NCBI GenBank assembly: GCA_038225855.1
Contig: JBBRQU010000002.1
Location: 124,001-188,000 of the forward strand
Length of the DNA stretch: 64,000 nt
From: CAHJXF01 sp038225855
GTDB lineage: Bacteria > Pseudomonadota > Gammaproteobacteria > Burkholderiales > Burkholderiaceae_D
Direction of reading: 5' to 3'
In this document: positions 9,145 through 18,483 of the stretch, piece after piece
Position numbering within the stretch: position 1 is the first letter of the stretch
Layout: the number at the start of each line of letters is the position of its first letter
Program-made: the position numbers and the translations under genes
Notes under the pieces: generated by a model
Database searches by the model: none
Told to the model about the DNA's origin: nothing
The model's input: the letters and a program-made list of their open reading frames with translations, nothing else

Positions 9145-11124
9145 ATGACCCCGCCCATCTTTCGCCTCGCGCTCGCCGCGTTCACAGCCACGTTCGCGCT
9201 CACGGCCTTCGCAGCATCCCGTCCGCTCATCCCGATCGTCGATGCGGCGACCATCGCGGCGCAATGCGACGCGAAGCTCGCGGCGTTTCGCAAGATCAAG
9301 ACCGCGATGGAATCCAGACCCTCGGCGGCGGGTGTCTTCGACGAATGGAATCGTCTGTCCATTGCGGTCGAGGACTTCACTGGACCGATAGTCGCGGCGA
9401 TCAATCTGTCGACCGACAAGCCGACGCGCGAGGCCGGCGACGCCTGCGTGGTCAAGCTCGCGCCGTTCAACACCGAGCTGTTTCAAAGCGAGAAACTTTA
9501 TGCGCGCGTCAAGCGCGCCAAGCCGGTCGACGCGGTGCAGGCGCAGTACCGCCAGGACCTGCTGAACAACTTCGAAGACGCCGGCGTCACGCTGGCCCAG
9601 GACAAGCGCGATCGCGCCAAGGCGATCAACGAGCGCCTGACCGCGGTCGGCCTCGAGTTCGACAAGAACGTTCGCGACGATGCCACCACGGTTCTCGTCA
9701 AGCCCGATGAAATGGCGGGGCTGCCTGACGACTACGTGAAGGCGCAAAAGCGCGACGCCGCCGGCAACTACGCGTTGCCGCTCACGGACCCGGCCTATCG
9801 CCCGTTCCTGGAACTCGCAAGCAACGCCGACGCGCGCAAGCGCTACTGGATGGCGAGGACCAACAAGGGCGGCGCGCAGAACCTGCCGTTGCTCGACGAG
9901 GCGGTGCGACTGCGTCGTGAACTCGCTGGACTCTACGGCGATCCCGACTACGCGACCTATCTGCTCAGGCGCCGTATGGCCGGCAATCCCGAGGCGGTCT
10001 ACAAGTTTCTCGGTGAAGTGCGCGGCGCCGTCACCGATCTCGAGAAGAAGGACATCGCGGAGTTGCGCGCCCTCAAGGCCGAGGACACGAAAGACCCCAA
10101 TGCCCGCATCGAGCGCTCGGACGTGAGCTACTACCAGGAGAAGCTCAAGAAGGCGCGCTACAACGTCGACCAGGAAGCCTTGCGCAAATATTTTCCGACT
10201 GAGGGCAGCGTCGCCTACGTGCTGAGGGTAGCCGAGACGCTCGATGGCATTCGCTTCGAATCGCGCCGGGTTGCGACCTGGCATCCGACGACGCGCTTCT
10301 ACGACGTCTACGAAGCGAACGGCAAAGTAAAGGGCGCCTTCATCGGCAGCATCTACCTCGACCTGTTTCCGCGCGAAGGAAAGTATGGTCATGCCCACGC
10401 CGAAGGCGCCCGCACGGAGTCGGCGCTCGCGCATCGCACGCCGATCTCGATACTCGTCGCCAACCTCAACGACAAGGGATTGAACGAGGATGAACTCGTC
10501 GTCCTGATGCACGAGTTCGGTCACGTGTTGCACGGGGTGCTGTCGAAGGCGCGCTATGTCGACGAGGCGGGGACCAATGTCAAGTGGGACTTCGCAGAGG
10601 CGCCCTCGCAGATGTTCGAGGAATGGGCGAAGCGCGAGGAACCGCTCAAGCTGTTTGCCGAAATCTGCAAGGACTGCCCGCACCTGACGCACGAGCAGAT
10701 CGTGCAGATCGAGGCCGCCGACAAATTCGGCCGCGGCCTGTTTTGGGCGCGCCAGTTGCTTTTGGCCAGCTTCGACATGGCACTGACGACGCCCAGTCCG
10801 AACGGCGCCCTCGATACCTGGGCAAAGCTCGACGGCGAAACACCGATCGGCTATGTGCCCGGCACGATGTTCCCGGCCAACTTCACGCACATGATGGACG
10901 GCTACGCTGCCGGCTACTACGGCTACATGTGGAGCAAGGTGCTGGCGCTCGACATGCTGTCGGGCTTTCACGGCAAGCTGATGAACCCGGCCGACGGCAG
11001 GCGCTATCGCATCGACATCCTGTCGCAGGGCGGGCAGGAGCCGCCCGAACAACTCGTCGAACGCTTTCTGGGACGCAAGCCGAACAGCGATGCGTTCTTC
11101 AAGGAGATCACGGGGCAGCGATAG
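9145..11124 (+). CDS. M3 family zinc oligopeptidase, probably periplasmic
   Basis: This 659-residue peptidase of the thimet/Dcp family has HEFGH at residues 456-460 and the third zinc ligand Glu485 in DFAEAPSQ. A signal peptide (about residues 1-24, ending AFA) distinguishes it from cytosolic OpdA. It should cleave short peptides. The ATG at 9145 is chosen because it starts the signal sequence. The frame is open upstream but only as a shadow of the adenosyltransferase gene, which ends 25 bp before. Confidence 0.9.
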   Translation: MTPPIFRLALAAFTATFALTAFAASRPLIPIVDAATIAAQCDAKLAAFRKIKTAMESRPSAAGVFDEWNRLSIAVEDFTGPIVAAINLSTDKPTREAGDACVVKLAPFNTELFQSEKLYARVKRAKPVDAVQAQYRQDLLNNFEDAGVTLAQDKRDRAKAINERLTAVGLEFDKNVRDDATTVLVKPDEMAGLPDDYVKAQKRDAAGNYALPLTDPAYRPFLELASNADARKRYWMARTNKGGAQNLPLLDEAVRLRRELAGLYGDPDYATYLLRRRMAGNPEAVYKFLGEVRGAVTDLEKKDIAELRALKAEDTKDPNARIERSDVSYYQEKLKKARYNVDQEALRKYFPTEGSVAYVLRVAETLDGIRFESRRVATWHPTTRFYDVYEANGKVKGAFIGSIYLDLFPREGKYGHAHAEGARTESALAHRTPISILVANLNDKGLNEDELVVLMHEFGHVLHGVLSKARYVDEAGTNVKWDFAEAPSQMFEEWAKREEPLKLFAEICKDCPHLTHEQIVQIEAADKFGRGLFWARQLLLASFDMALTTPSPNGALDTWAKLDGETPIGYVPGTMFPANFTHMMDGYAAGYYGYMWSKVLALDMLSGFHGKLMNPADGRRYRIDILSQGGQEPPEQLVERFLGRKPNSDAFFKEITGQR

Positions 11125-11158
11125 TCGTCGTCCCTGCGAACGCAGGGACCCAGTGGCG
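11124..11158. repeat. REP-type palindrome, family A, single unit
   Basis: GTCGTCCCTGCGAACGCAGG followed by GACCCAGTGG is one half of the dispersed family A palindrome. It directly abuts the stop codon of the M3 peptidase gene. Confidence 0.75.
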
Positions 11159-11175
11159 GTCAAGTAGGCATCACA

Positions 11176-11943
11176 ATGACCATCTCCGTTCAACACCCAG
11201 TCGACGCCGTGACGCTCATCACGATCGAGCGCCCCGAAAGGCGCAATGCGGTCGATGCCGCAACGGCTGCGGAGCTGCTCAGCGCGTTCGAGCAATTCGA
11301 TCGTGACCCGACCGCGTCGGTCGCCGTCTTGACGGGTAGCGGCGGTGTGTTCTGCGCGGGTGCCGATCTGAGAGCGTTCGCGGCCGGTGAGCAAAGGCGC
11401 ATCGCCGAAGACGGACCGGGGCCCATGGGGCCGACGCGCATGTTGTTGAGCAAGCCCGTGATCGCCGCGATCGAGGGCCCCGCAGTGGCCGGCGGCCTCG
11501 AGCTCGCGATCTGGGCCGACCTTCGCGTGGCCGCGCAGTCCGCCGTGTTCGGCGTGTTCTGCCGACGCTTCGGCGTCCCTCTCATCGACCTCGGAACCAT
11601 CCGGCTGCCGCGGCTGATCGGCCACGGCCGCGCGATGGACATGATCCTGACGGGGCGGGCGGTCGGCGCCGATGAGGCTCTGCGCATCGGCCTGGTCGAT
11701 CGCGTGGTTCCCGATGGACAGGCGTCGCACGCCGCGCTGGAGTTGGCCGAAGAGCTTGCACGTTTGCCGCAACGCTGCATGCGCAACGACCGATTGTCGG
11801 CGATCGGCCAATGGGATCTCGCCACCGACGACGCGATGCGTAGTGAAATTCGCAGAGGGCTGGACACGCTGAACTCTGGGGAGTCGTTGGCCGGCGCGTC
11901 ACGATTCGATGCGGGCGCGGGTCGTCACGGCGCGCGTGAGTGA
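11176..11943 (+). CDS. Enoyl-CoA hydratase/isomerase family protein (atypical active site)
   Basis: The 255-residue crotonase-fold protein has the oxyanion-hole segments VFCAGADLRAF and AVAGGLELAIWADLRVA. In the catalytic region it reads FGVFCRRFGVPLIDLGTIRLPRLIG-like sequence, so the two glutamates of classical enoyl-CoA hydratase are not both present. This CRR...PLID subgroup is common in proteobacteria and its reaction is not settled. A CoA-ester substrate is likely from the fold. It stands alone between two REP elements with a poor ribosome binding site. Confidence 0.82.
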   Translation: MTISVQHPVDAVTLITIERPERRNAVDAATAAELLSAFEQFDRDPTASVAVLTGSGGVFCAGADLRAFAAGEQRRIAEDGPGPMGPTRMLLSKPVIAAIEGPAVAGGLELAIWADLRVAAQSAVFGVFCRRFGVPLIDLGTIRLPRLIGHGRAMDMILTGRAVGADEALRIGLVDRVVPDGQASHAALELAEELARLPQRCMRNDRLSAIGQWDLATDDAMRSEIRRGLDTLNSGESLAGASRFDAGAGRHGARE

Positions 11944-11955
11944 TTTCCCGTGGTT

Positions 11956-12055
11956 GTCGTCCCTGCGACCTTTAGTCCCCGCGAAAGCGGGGAAGGGACC
12001 CAGTGTCGTTGGAGTTTGCACGTCGCCGGATTCCCGCTTTCGCGGGAACGACGAC
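11956..12055. repeat. REP doublet, family A
   Basis: Two facing palindromic units, GTCGTCCCTGCG... with CCCCGCGAAAGCGGGG, and GGATTCCCGCTTTCGCGGGA followed by ACGAC. They fill the gap between the convergent hydratase and aroG genes, where they may also act as transcription stops. Confidence 0.85.
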
Positions 12056-12056
12056 C

Positions 12057-13148
12057 TCACTTCCCCGCATACGACCGCTCGCTCTCCTTGATGCGACGGT
12101 CGCGGACTGCTGCAGCGAGCGTGTCGAGCGCTTCGACCGAATCCTCCCAACCAATGCAGCCATCGGTGATGCTCTGCCCGAACGTGAGTTCCGACAGGCG
12201 CGCGCCGTGCTTCAGATCCTGGCGCCCGGCGACCAGATGGCTTTCGATCATCACGCCGATGATGCGTGAATCGCCACCTGCGATTTGCCTGCCGATGTTT
12301 GCGACGACCGCGGTCTGGTTCTCGGGCTTCTTCTCGGCATTCGCATGGCTCGCGTCGATCATCAGTTTCTGCGCGAGCCCGGCGCTGCCCATCTCGGCGC
12401 ACGCGGCCGCGACGCTGGCCGCGTCGTAGTTCGGTGTCCTGCCGCCGCGCAGGATGATGTGGCAATCCTCGTTGCCGTTGGTCGAGACGATCGCCGAGTG
12501 ACCTCCCTTGGTCACCGACAGGAAGTGATGCGGCTGCGACGCGGCCTTGATCGCATCGATCGCGATCTTGACGTTGCCGTCGGTGCCGTTCTTGAAGCCT
12601 ACCGGACACGACAGCCCCGATGCGAGTTCGCGATGCACCTGCGACTCGGTGGTGCGCGCGCCGATCGCGCCCCATGCGACGAGATCGGCGATGTATTGCG
12701 GCGTCATCACATCGAGATATTCGCAGCCCGCGGGCAGGCCCATTTCGTTGATCGTCGCGAGCAACTCGCGCGCCGATCGCAAGCCCTTGTTGATCTGGAA
12801 GCTGCCGTCCAGATCGGGATCGTTGATGAGCCCTTTCCATCCGACCGTGGTGCGCGGCTTCTCGAAATAGACGCGCATCACGATCACCAGGTCTTTCGAA
12901 TGCTTCTCGCGCTCGACGACAAGACGCTTCGCGTATTGCTTGGCCGCGTCGACATCATGGATCGAGCACGGACCGATCACGACCAACAGTCGCTGATCGG
13001 CGCCGTGCAGGATGCGATGGATCGCCGAGCGTCCCGCGAACGCGGTGCGCGACGCGCGCTCGGTGCACGGGAACTCGCGGATCAGATGCGAAGGCGGCGT
13101 GAGTTCCTTGATTTCGCGGATGCGCAGGTCATCGGTGCTGACGGGCAT
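12057..13148 (-). CDS. aroG: 3-deoxy-7-phosphoheptulonate (DAHP) synthase, class I
   Basis: This 363-residue enzyme condenses phosphoenolpyruvate with erythrose-4-phosphate, the first step of the shikimate pathway. Metal and substrate motifs are clear: GPCSIHD with Cys61, MRVYFEKPRTTVGWKG at residues 91-106, and DASHAN. It is of the E. coli AroG/AroF/AroH type. The ATG at 13148 has GGAG six bases upstream and is preferred over the ATG at 13160. Upstream lie an intrinsic terminator and a Phe/Tyr-rich leader peptide, so expression is probably controlled by attenuation in response to charged tRNA-Phe/tRNA-Tyr. Confidence 0.93.
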   Translation of the reverse strand: MPVSTDDLRIREIKELTPPSHLIREFPCTERASRTAFAGRSAIHRILHGADQRLLVVIGPCSIHDVDAAKQYAKRLVVEREKHSKDLVIVMRVYFEKPRTTVGWKGLINDPDLDGSFQINKGLRSARELLATINEMGLPAGCEYLDVMTPQYIADLVAWGAIGARTTESQVHRELASGLSCPVGFKNGTDGNVKIAIDAIKAASQPHHFLSVTKGGHSAIVSTNGNEDCHIILRGGRTPNYDAASVAAACAEMGSAGLAQKLMIDASHANAEKKPENQTAVVANIGRQIAGGDSRIIGVMIESHLVAGRQDLKHGARLSELTFGQSITDGCIGWEDSVEALDTLAAAVRDRRIKESERSYAGK

Positions 13149-13197
13149 GGGTGACTCCATTGAAGATCATGGTTCGAAAATTGTTATTCAGCGCGGC

Positions 13198-13227
13198 AAA
13201 AAAAAACCGCCAGGCATCTGGCGGTTT
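13198..13227 (-). terminator. Attenuator terminator in the aroG leader
   Basis: Read on the minus strand, ACCGCCAG and CTGGCGGT form an 8-bp perfect stem with a 4-base loop, extended by AAA/TTT and followed by a run of nine T. It lies between the leader peptide stop (13253) and the aroG start (13148), the position expected of a transcription attenuator. Confidence 0.85.
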
Positions 13228-13252
13228 CGGATTCGGTTGCAGCTTGCGCGCG

Positions 13253-13321
13253 CTACCGTCTCTTCCCCGCCCTGTGGCGCGGAAAGTAGAAGTAGAAGAA
13301 AGTGGTGTTGAAGTGGGACAT
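13253..13321 (-). CDS. Phe/Tyr-rich leader peptide of aroG (22 codons)
   Basis: A 22-codon reading frame opens at ATG 13321 and ends in TAG 13255-13253. It encodes five Phe and two Tyr, with FFYFYF at residues 8-13. Codons 17-19 (AGG GCG GGG) contain GGCGG, which can pair with the CCGCC arm of the terminator downstream. Stalling at the Phe/Tyr run would free GGCGG and block the terminator; translation to the stop would cover it. The logic is that of the pheA/trp leaders, and is inferred here from sequence. No strong Shine-Dalgarno is visible. Confidence 0.8.
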   Translation of the reverse strand: MSHFNTTFFYFYFPRHRAGKRR

Positions 13322-13351
13322 GGTTGCGTATGTAGCGGCAAGTTGCGGGCG

Positions 13352-13381
13352 AGTTTAACCGCGGGTGCGAGCGATTGGCAA
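13352..13381 (-). promoter_or_regulatory. aroG: Sigma-70 promoter of the aroG leader
   Basis: On the minus strand, TTGCCA (13381-13376, five of six to consensus) and TAAACT (13357-13352, four of six) are separated by 18 bp. Transcription would start near 13345, about 24 bp before the leader peptide ATG. Confidence 0.6.
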
Positions 13382-13434
13382 GGCGGTTGTTGCGTGACGA
13401 GCTTTGCAATACGTCGCCGCCGACGCCCGCAACC

Positions 13435-13515
13435 GTCGTCCCGGCGAAGGCCGGGATCCAAGTTTCTTGCGCGCGCGAACAAAATAACTTGGACCCCGGC
13501 CTTCGCCGGGACGAC
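13435..13515. repeat. REP doublet, family A variant with GAAGGC core
   Basis: GTCGTCCCGGCGAAGGCCGG faces CCCCGGCCTTCGCCGGGACG with about 20 bases between the CCAAGT/ACTTGG shoulders. The whole unit can fold into one long hairpin. It lies between the divergent aroG leader and ettA. The same GAAGGC variant occurs at 20461. Confidence 0.85.
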
Positions 13516-13615
13516 GAGCTTCGGGTCGCCGGGAGGGCCACGGCGTGTGTCGGCGGTTGGTCACCTCACGACACGCTCGGGTAAGCTCCGCGCTTTCACA
13601 CTGTCGCACTCGCTC

Positions 13616-15280
<1,665 letters not shown>

Positions 15281-15308
15281 AGAACTTCAACCTTCAGGGA
15301 GATACGAC

Positions 15309-15563
15309 ATGGGCATGGGAATCATCGGAACGATCATCATCGGGTTCATCGTCGGCGTGCTCGCGAAGTTCCTGCATCCGGGCAAGGACAACATGGGCTT
15401 CATCATGACCATCGTGCTCGGCATCGCCGGCGCATTGGTCGCGCGCTTCATCGGGCAGGCGGTGGGCTTCTACGGTCCCGGAGAGAACGCCGGCTTCCTC
15501 GCGGCGCTGATCGGCGCAATCGTGCTGCTGGTCATTTATGGCATGGTCGTCAAGCGCACTTGA
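15309..15563 (+). CDS. GlsB/YeaQ/YmgE family stress membrane protein
   Basis: An 84-residue protein with three hydrophobic segments and the transglycosylase-associated family pattern: GFIVGVLAKFLHPGKD, then IVLGIAGALVARFIG, then LIGAIVLLVIYGMV. Members are small inner-membrane proteins raised under stress, without a defined biochemical role. GGGAG precedes the ATG at 15309. It follows ettA by 28 bp and may be read from the same transcript. Confidence 0.88.
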   Translation: MGMGIIGTIIIGFIVGVLAKFLHPGKDNMGFIMTIVLGIAGALVARFIGQAVGFYGPGENAGFLAALIGAIVLLVIYGMVVKRT

Positions 15564-15594
15564 AGAAACAGCGCTGAGCTCAGGCATGCGACCT

Positions 15595-15621
15595 CGAGGG
15601 GCGCCTTGAAAACGCCCCTCG
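15595..15621. terminator. GC-rich hairpin after the GlsB-like gene
   Basis: CGAGGGGCG and CGCCCCTCG form a perfect 9-bp stem around a 9-base loop, 32 bp after the stop codon. There is no T run on either side, so termination is uncertain; it could be a processing or stability hairpin. Confidence 0.4.
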
Positions 15622-15753
15622 CCTGGATGTGAAGGCCAGGAGGACTGTTCATACCTTGGCCTGTTCGTGGCGCTATACCGCATCCTGGATGCCAGCCGCG
15701 TGCTCGTCTTGGTGGTGCGTCACCAACTCGAAGACGACTATCACTGGTGGACT

Positions 15754-16137
15754 TCAGTTTCCGGTAGGCGTCGATTTGACATTCGTACCCCCGGTCGTCC
15801 GGTCGTCCTTGGTCTTGGCCGGGTAAGTCGGCACATCGCCGGTGGCGGCCTGACTATCCTTGGTCACCTTGTCGGTTCTCTTGGTGCGGGTCTTGGCCCT
15901 GCCCGTGTCGGAATAATTCGGGTCGGTCGCGCGCGTATCGGTCTGACCATAGTTGGGGGCCTGCCCGTTTTCCTGAGTCGCCTTGCGCTCCGATTCCGAA
16001 CGCGGCGCATCGGCTGGAAGTACCTTGCCTGTGACTGTCCCATCCGCCGGCCGCGACGTCTGGGCGACAGCCGTCAGGGGCAAGGCGGGCAATGCGCATA
16101 TCGTGGCGGCGGCAAAAAGTTTGAATACCTTGTTCAT
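15754..16137 (-). CDS. Small secreted hydrophilic protein, unknown function
   Basis: This 127-residue protein has a clear signal peptide (about residues 1-25, ending AVAQ), after which it is hydrophilic and rich in Thr, Lys, Asp, Arg and Gly, probably disordered (repeated short TDT, TKRTDK and TKDD segments). I do not recognise a family. AGGAG lies eight bases before ATG 16137, which supports this start over the earlier one at 16242. It stands alone on the minus strand; the 170 bp separating it from the Asp-box lipoprotein gene show no feature. Confidence 0.65.
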   Translation of the reverse strand: MNKVFKLFAAATICALPALPLTAVAQTSRPADGTVTGKVLPADAPRSESERKATQENGQAPNYGQTDTRATDPNYSDTGRAKTRTKRTDKVTKDSQAATGDVPTYPAKTKDDRTTGGTNVKSTPTGN

Positions 16138-16307
16138 CGATCGTTCTCCTGAGGCGTGAATGTGCAGATGCGAGGGCGAACCTTGCGCCTGGTTCCCGCA
16201 CGCAACGCGGCTTGCGCGTGCAATTGCGCGATCGTCCGACACCTGATCTGGGACTCAGGCGCGAACAAACGGCGCTTGCTCCGATGGTCTTCGATGGTCG
16301 CGCGCGA

Positions 16308-17957
16308 TCACGGCGGACCAGGGGGTCGTTGCCATCCCGGCCAGCGCGAACGCAAGGCCTGCAACAGCGCGTCGCTCGCCTTTTGCCGCAGCGCCGGCGT
16401 GAGCTCGGCATCGCTCACGCTTGCGGTGGGCGGCAATACGCGGGCCTCGGCTTCAGGCGCGACGAGCGCGGACGAAGGCGCATAGATATCGGTGCGATTG
16501 GAGAAGTCCGCGTTGGCCGCCGCGAACAGCGTGATGAAGCGCGAACTCGTGGCGCTCAATGCCTGATAGTCGCCGACGAAATAACCGGAGTCGGTGCGGG
16601 GCGCGATCGCGAGATCGAACGGGCCCGCGATCCGGGTCTCGGTCCAGGTGCGTCCCGCATCGGCCGATCGCGCGAGCCAGAGGTCGGTGAAGAGCGTCGC
16701 GGGGTCGAGCGTGTCGTCCCTGAAGTCGTAGTAGATGACGCCGATCACGCCGTCGGCCCGTGCCGCCACGACCGGCACGAACGCCGCCGCGCCCGGGGCC
16801 CCGTTGATTGCCCGCGGCGCCGACCACGAGAGACCGCCATCCGTGGAGCGCGAGAACGCGACCGCATCGCGCGCGCCGCCCGAGAAGCGTCCGTCCTGCC
16901 AGACGACCATCAGGTTGCCCGCCGGATCGGCCGCGATCTCGCCGAGTATCGAGGCGTCCCGCACCGCCACTCCGGTCTGCGGATCGCGCGTGCCGACGGC
17001 CAGCAGGTCGGCGACCTTCACCGGGCGACTCCAGGTGAGACCGTGATCGCTCGAGCGGATCACCACCAGCGACGCGGTTTGCGCATTGTTCACAGCGAAG
17101 TCGATCTGCGTGAGGAGATCGACGAGCGTGCCGTCGGGCAGCAGCGTGATGACATTGCCGACCGTCTGACTTCTCAAGCCCGGATCGTAGATCGCGGTCG
17201 GCGCCGACCACGAGCGACCGTTGTCGATGCTGCGCGCGAACATCGTCGGGCCGCCGCCCAGTGCAACGAGTCGATCCCACGTCGCATAGACGAAGCGCGC
17301 ATCGCGCGGATCGGCCGTGATCGAACCCTTGTCGTTGAAGAACTGTGCGCCGTCGCGGATCAGCGTCGTGGTCGCGCCCCAGGTCGCACCGCCATCACCG
17401 GAACGGGTGACGAGCATCGCGCTCTCGGAGCCGGTGACCAATATCGAGCCGGTGAGCGTCAGGGCGAGTTGATACGCGCTGCCGTCGATCGAGAACGTGG
17501 TCCATGGATCCGACGCGCGATCGAAGTCGCCGCCGTTGCCGACGGTTCCGCCCGCGCAGCGCGAATAGGGCAGCGCTCTCGACGACCAGGTGACGCCGCC
17601 ATCGAACGAGGCCGCGGTGACGATGCCTTGCGATCCGCCGTTGGACCATCGGTCCTGCTGCCACGAGCCGATGATGTTGTTGGGGTTGAGCGGGTTGACC
17701 GCGACCGACGGTTCGACCTCGGCGTTGACGTACAGCGTGCCGGTCTGCGCGCCATTGCATCCGGGCGCGAAGGTCGATGCGGGAGACACGCGCACCAGGC
17801 CGATGGGTGGCGGGGGTGGCGGAGGTGCAGGTGGCGGAGGGGGTGCGGGCGAGGGCGACCCGCCGCTACCGCCGCACGATGCCAGCACCGCAAGGCTGAG
17901 GATGAGCGCCGCTCGCGAGACGGGGCAAGGGAACGGCGCGGGTGAATGATTGTTCAT
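16308..17957 (-). CDS. Asp-box (BNR, sialidase-fold) lipoprotein
   Basis: The 549-residue protein starts with a lipoprotein signal (LAVLASC, lipid on the Cys near residue 28), a Gly/Ser stretch and a Pro-rich tether of about 15 residues. Then six Asp-box motifs follow: SFDGGVTW, SGDGGATW, SIDNGRSW, SSDHGLTW, STDGGLSW and SADAGRTW. These mark a six-bladed sialidase-type beta-propeller exposed at the cell surface or periplasm. The arginine triad of true sialidases cannot be confirmed by eye, so a sugar- or polymer-binding propeller is as likely as an enzyme. The start at 17957 avoids overlap with the EVE gene. Confidence 0.8.
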   Translation of the reverse strand: MNNHSPAPFPCPVSRAALILSLAVLASCGGSGGSPSPAPPPPPAPPPPPPPIGLVRVSPASTFAPGCNGAQTGTLYVNAEVEPSVAVNPLNPNNIIGSWQQDRWSNGGSQGIVTAASFDGGVTWSSRALPYSRCAGGTVGNGGDFDRASDPWTTFSIDGSAYQLALTLTGSILVTGSESAMLVTRSGDGGATWGATTTLIRDGAQFFNDKGSITADPRDARFVYATWDRLVALGGGPTMFARSIDNGRSWSAPTAIYDPGLRSQTVGNVITLLPDGTLVDLLTQIDFAVNNAQTASLVVIRSSDHGLTWSRPVKVADLLAVGTRDPQTGVAVRDASILGEIAADPAGNLMVVWQDGRFSGGARDAVAFSRSTDGGLSWSAPRAINGAPGAAAFVPVVAARADGVIGVIYYDFRDDTLDPATLFTDLWLARSADAGRTWTETRIAGPFDLAIAPRTDSGYFVGDYQALSATSSRFITLFAAANADFSNRTDIYAPSSALVAPEAEARVLPPTASVSDAELTPALRQKASDALLQALRSRWPGWQRPPGPP

Positions 17958-18012
17958 CGATCGATCGGGTCGAAAAATATCGGCGTGCCGACACGTACGC
18001 TCGACGAAAGAG

Positions 18013-18462
18013 TCAGAGCGTATCTTGTTCAAATGATTCCACGCATCCCATTTTTTTTGCGATGAGCTCGAAGTCGTGCTGCGGAATCTTGACCAGCCCA
18101 AAGCGGAACGCCGCGCCCCAGCGCGTCTTGTCATTGATGAACGACAGCTCTTCGATCAGAGGCCTGATCGGCGCCTCGCTGCACTTCATGAATTCGACAG
18201 CGACTCGATACGGCTTGAAGTCCGGACTCATCTCGACCTGATAGACCTCGCCTGTGGCGATCGTGCCGATGGCCGTGAAGTGCTGAAGCGGCTCACCATC
18301 GGGATACGCCGTGCGAGGCGAGTACATCGCAAGCCCATCGCCCGCGTGCATCCGCTGCAGCGGCGTTTTCTTTCCGTGATTGATCTGGATGAAGCCGCCC
18401 TCCACGCCGAGTCGCACATGCGAGCGGGATACGACGCCGATCCAGAAGTTGCGCGACGACAT
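18013..18462 (-). CDS. EVE domain protein (UPF0310)
   Basis: This 149-residue protein is a single EVE domain: NFWIGVVSRSHVRLGVEGGF at the N terminus, QINHGKKTPLQRMHAGD, MYSPRT, and FRFGLVKIPQHDFELIAKKMG at the C terminus. EVE domains are PUA-like and bind modified bases in RNA or DNA. Stand-alone members are cytosolic and have no settled function. It lies between the Xaa-Pro aminopeptidase and lipoprotein genes on the same strand, 21 bp after the former, but no functional link is apparent. Confidence 0.88.
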   Translation of the reverse strand: MSSRNFWIGVVSRSHVRLGVEGGFIQINHGKKTPLQRMHAGDGLAMYSPRTAYPDGEPLQHFTAIGTIATGEVYQVEMSPDFKPYRVAVEFMKCSEAPIRPLIEELSFINDKTRWGAAFRFGLVKIPQHDFELIAKKMGCVESFEQDTL

Positions 18463-18483
18463 CTTGCGTGCGAATGAAACCGG

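Noticed and set aside
12057..13381. DAHP synthase as a dedicated part of the pigment locus
   Set aside because: It lies 13 kb away behind unrelated genes and has its own amino-acid-responsive control; precursor supply is shared by all aromatic pathways.
16308..17957. True secreted sialidase
   Set aside because: Asp-boxes define the propeller, but the catalytic arginine triad, Tyr and Glu could not be placed with confidence.
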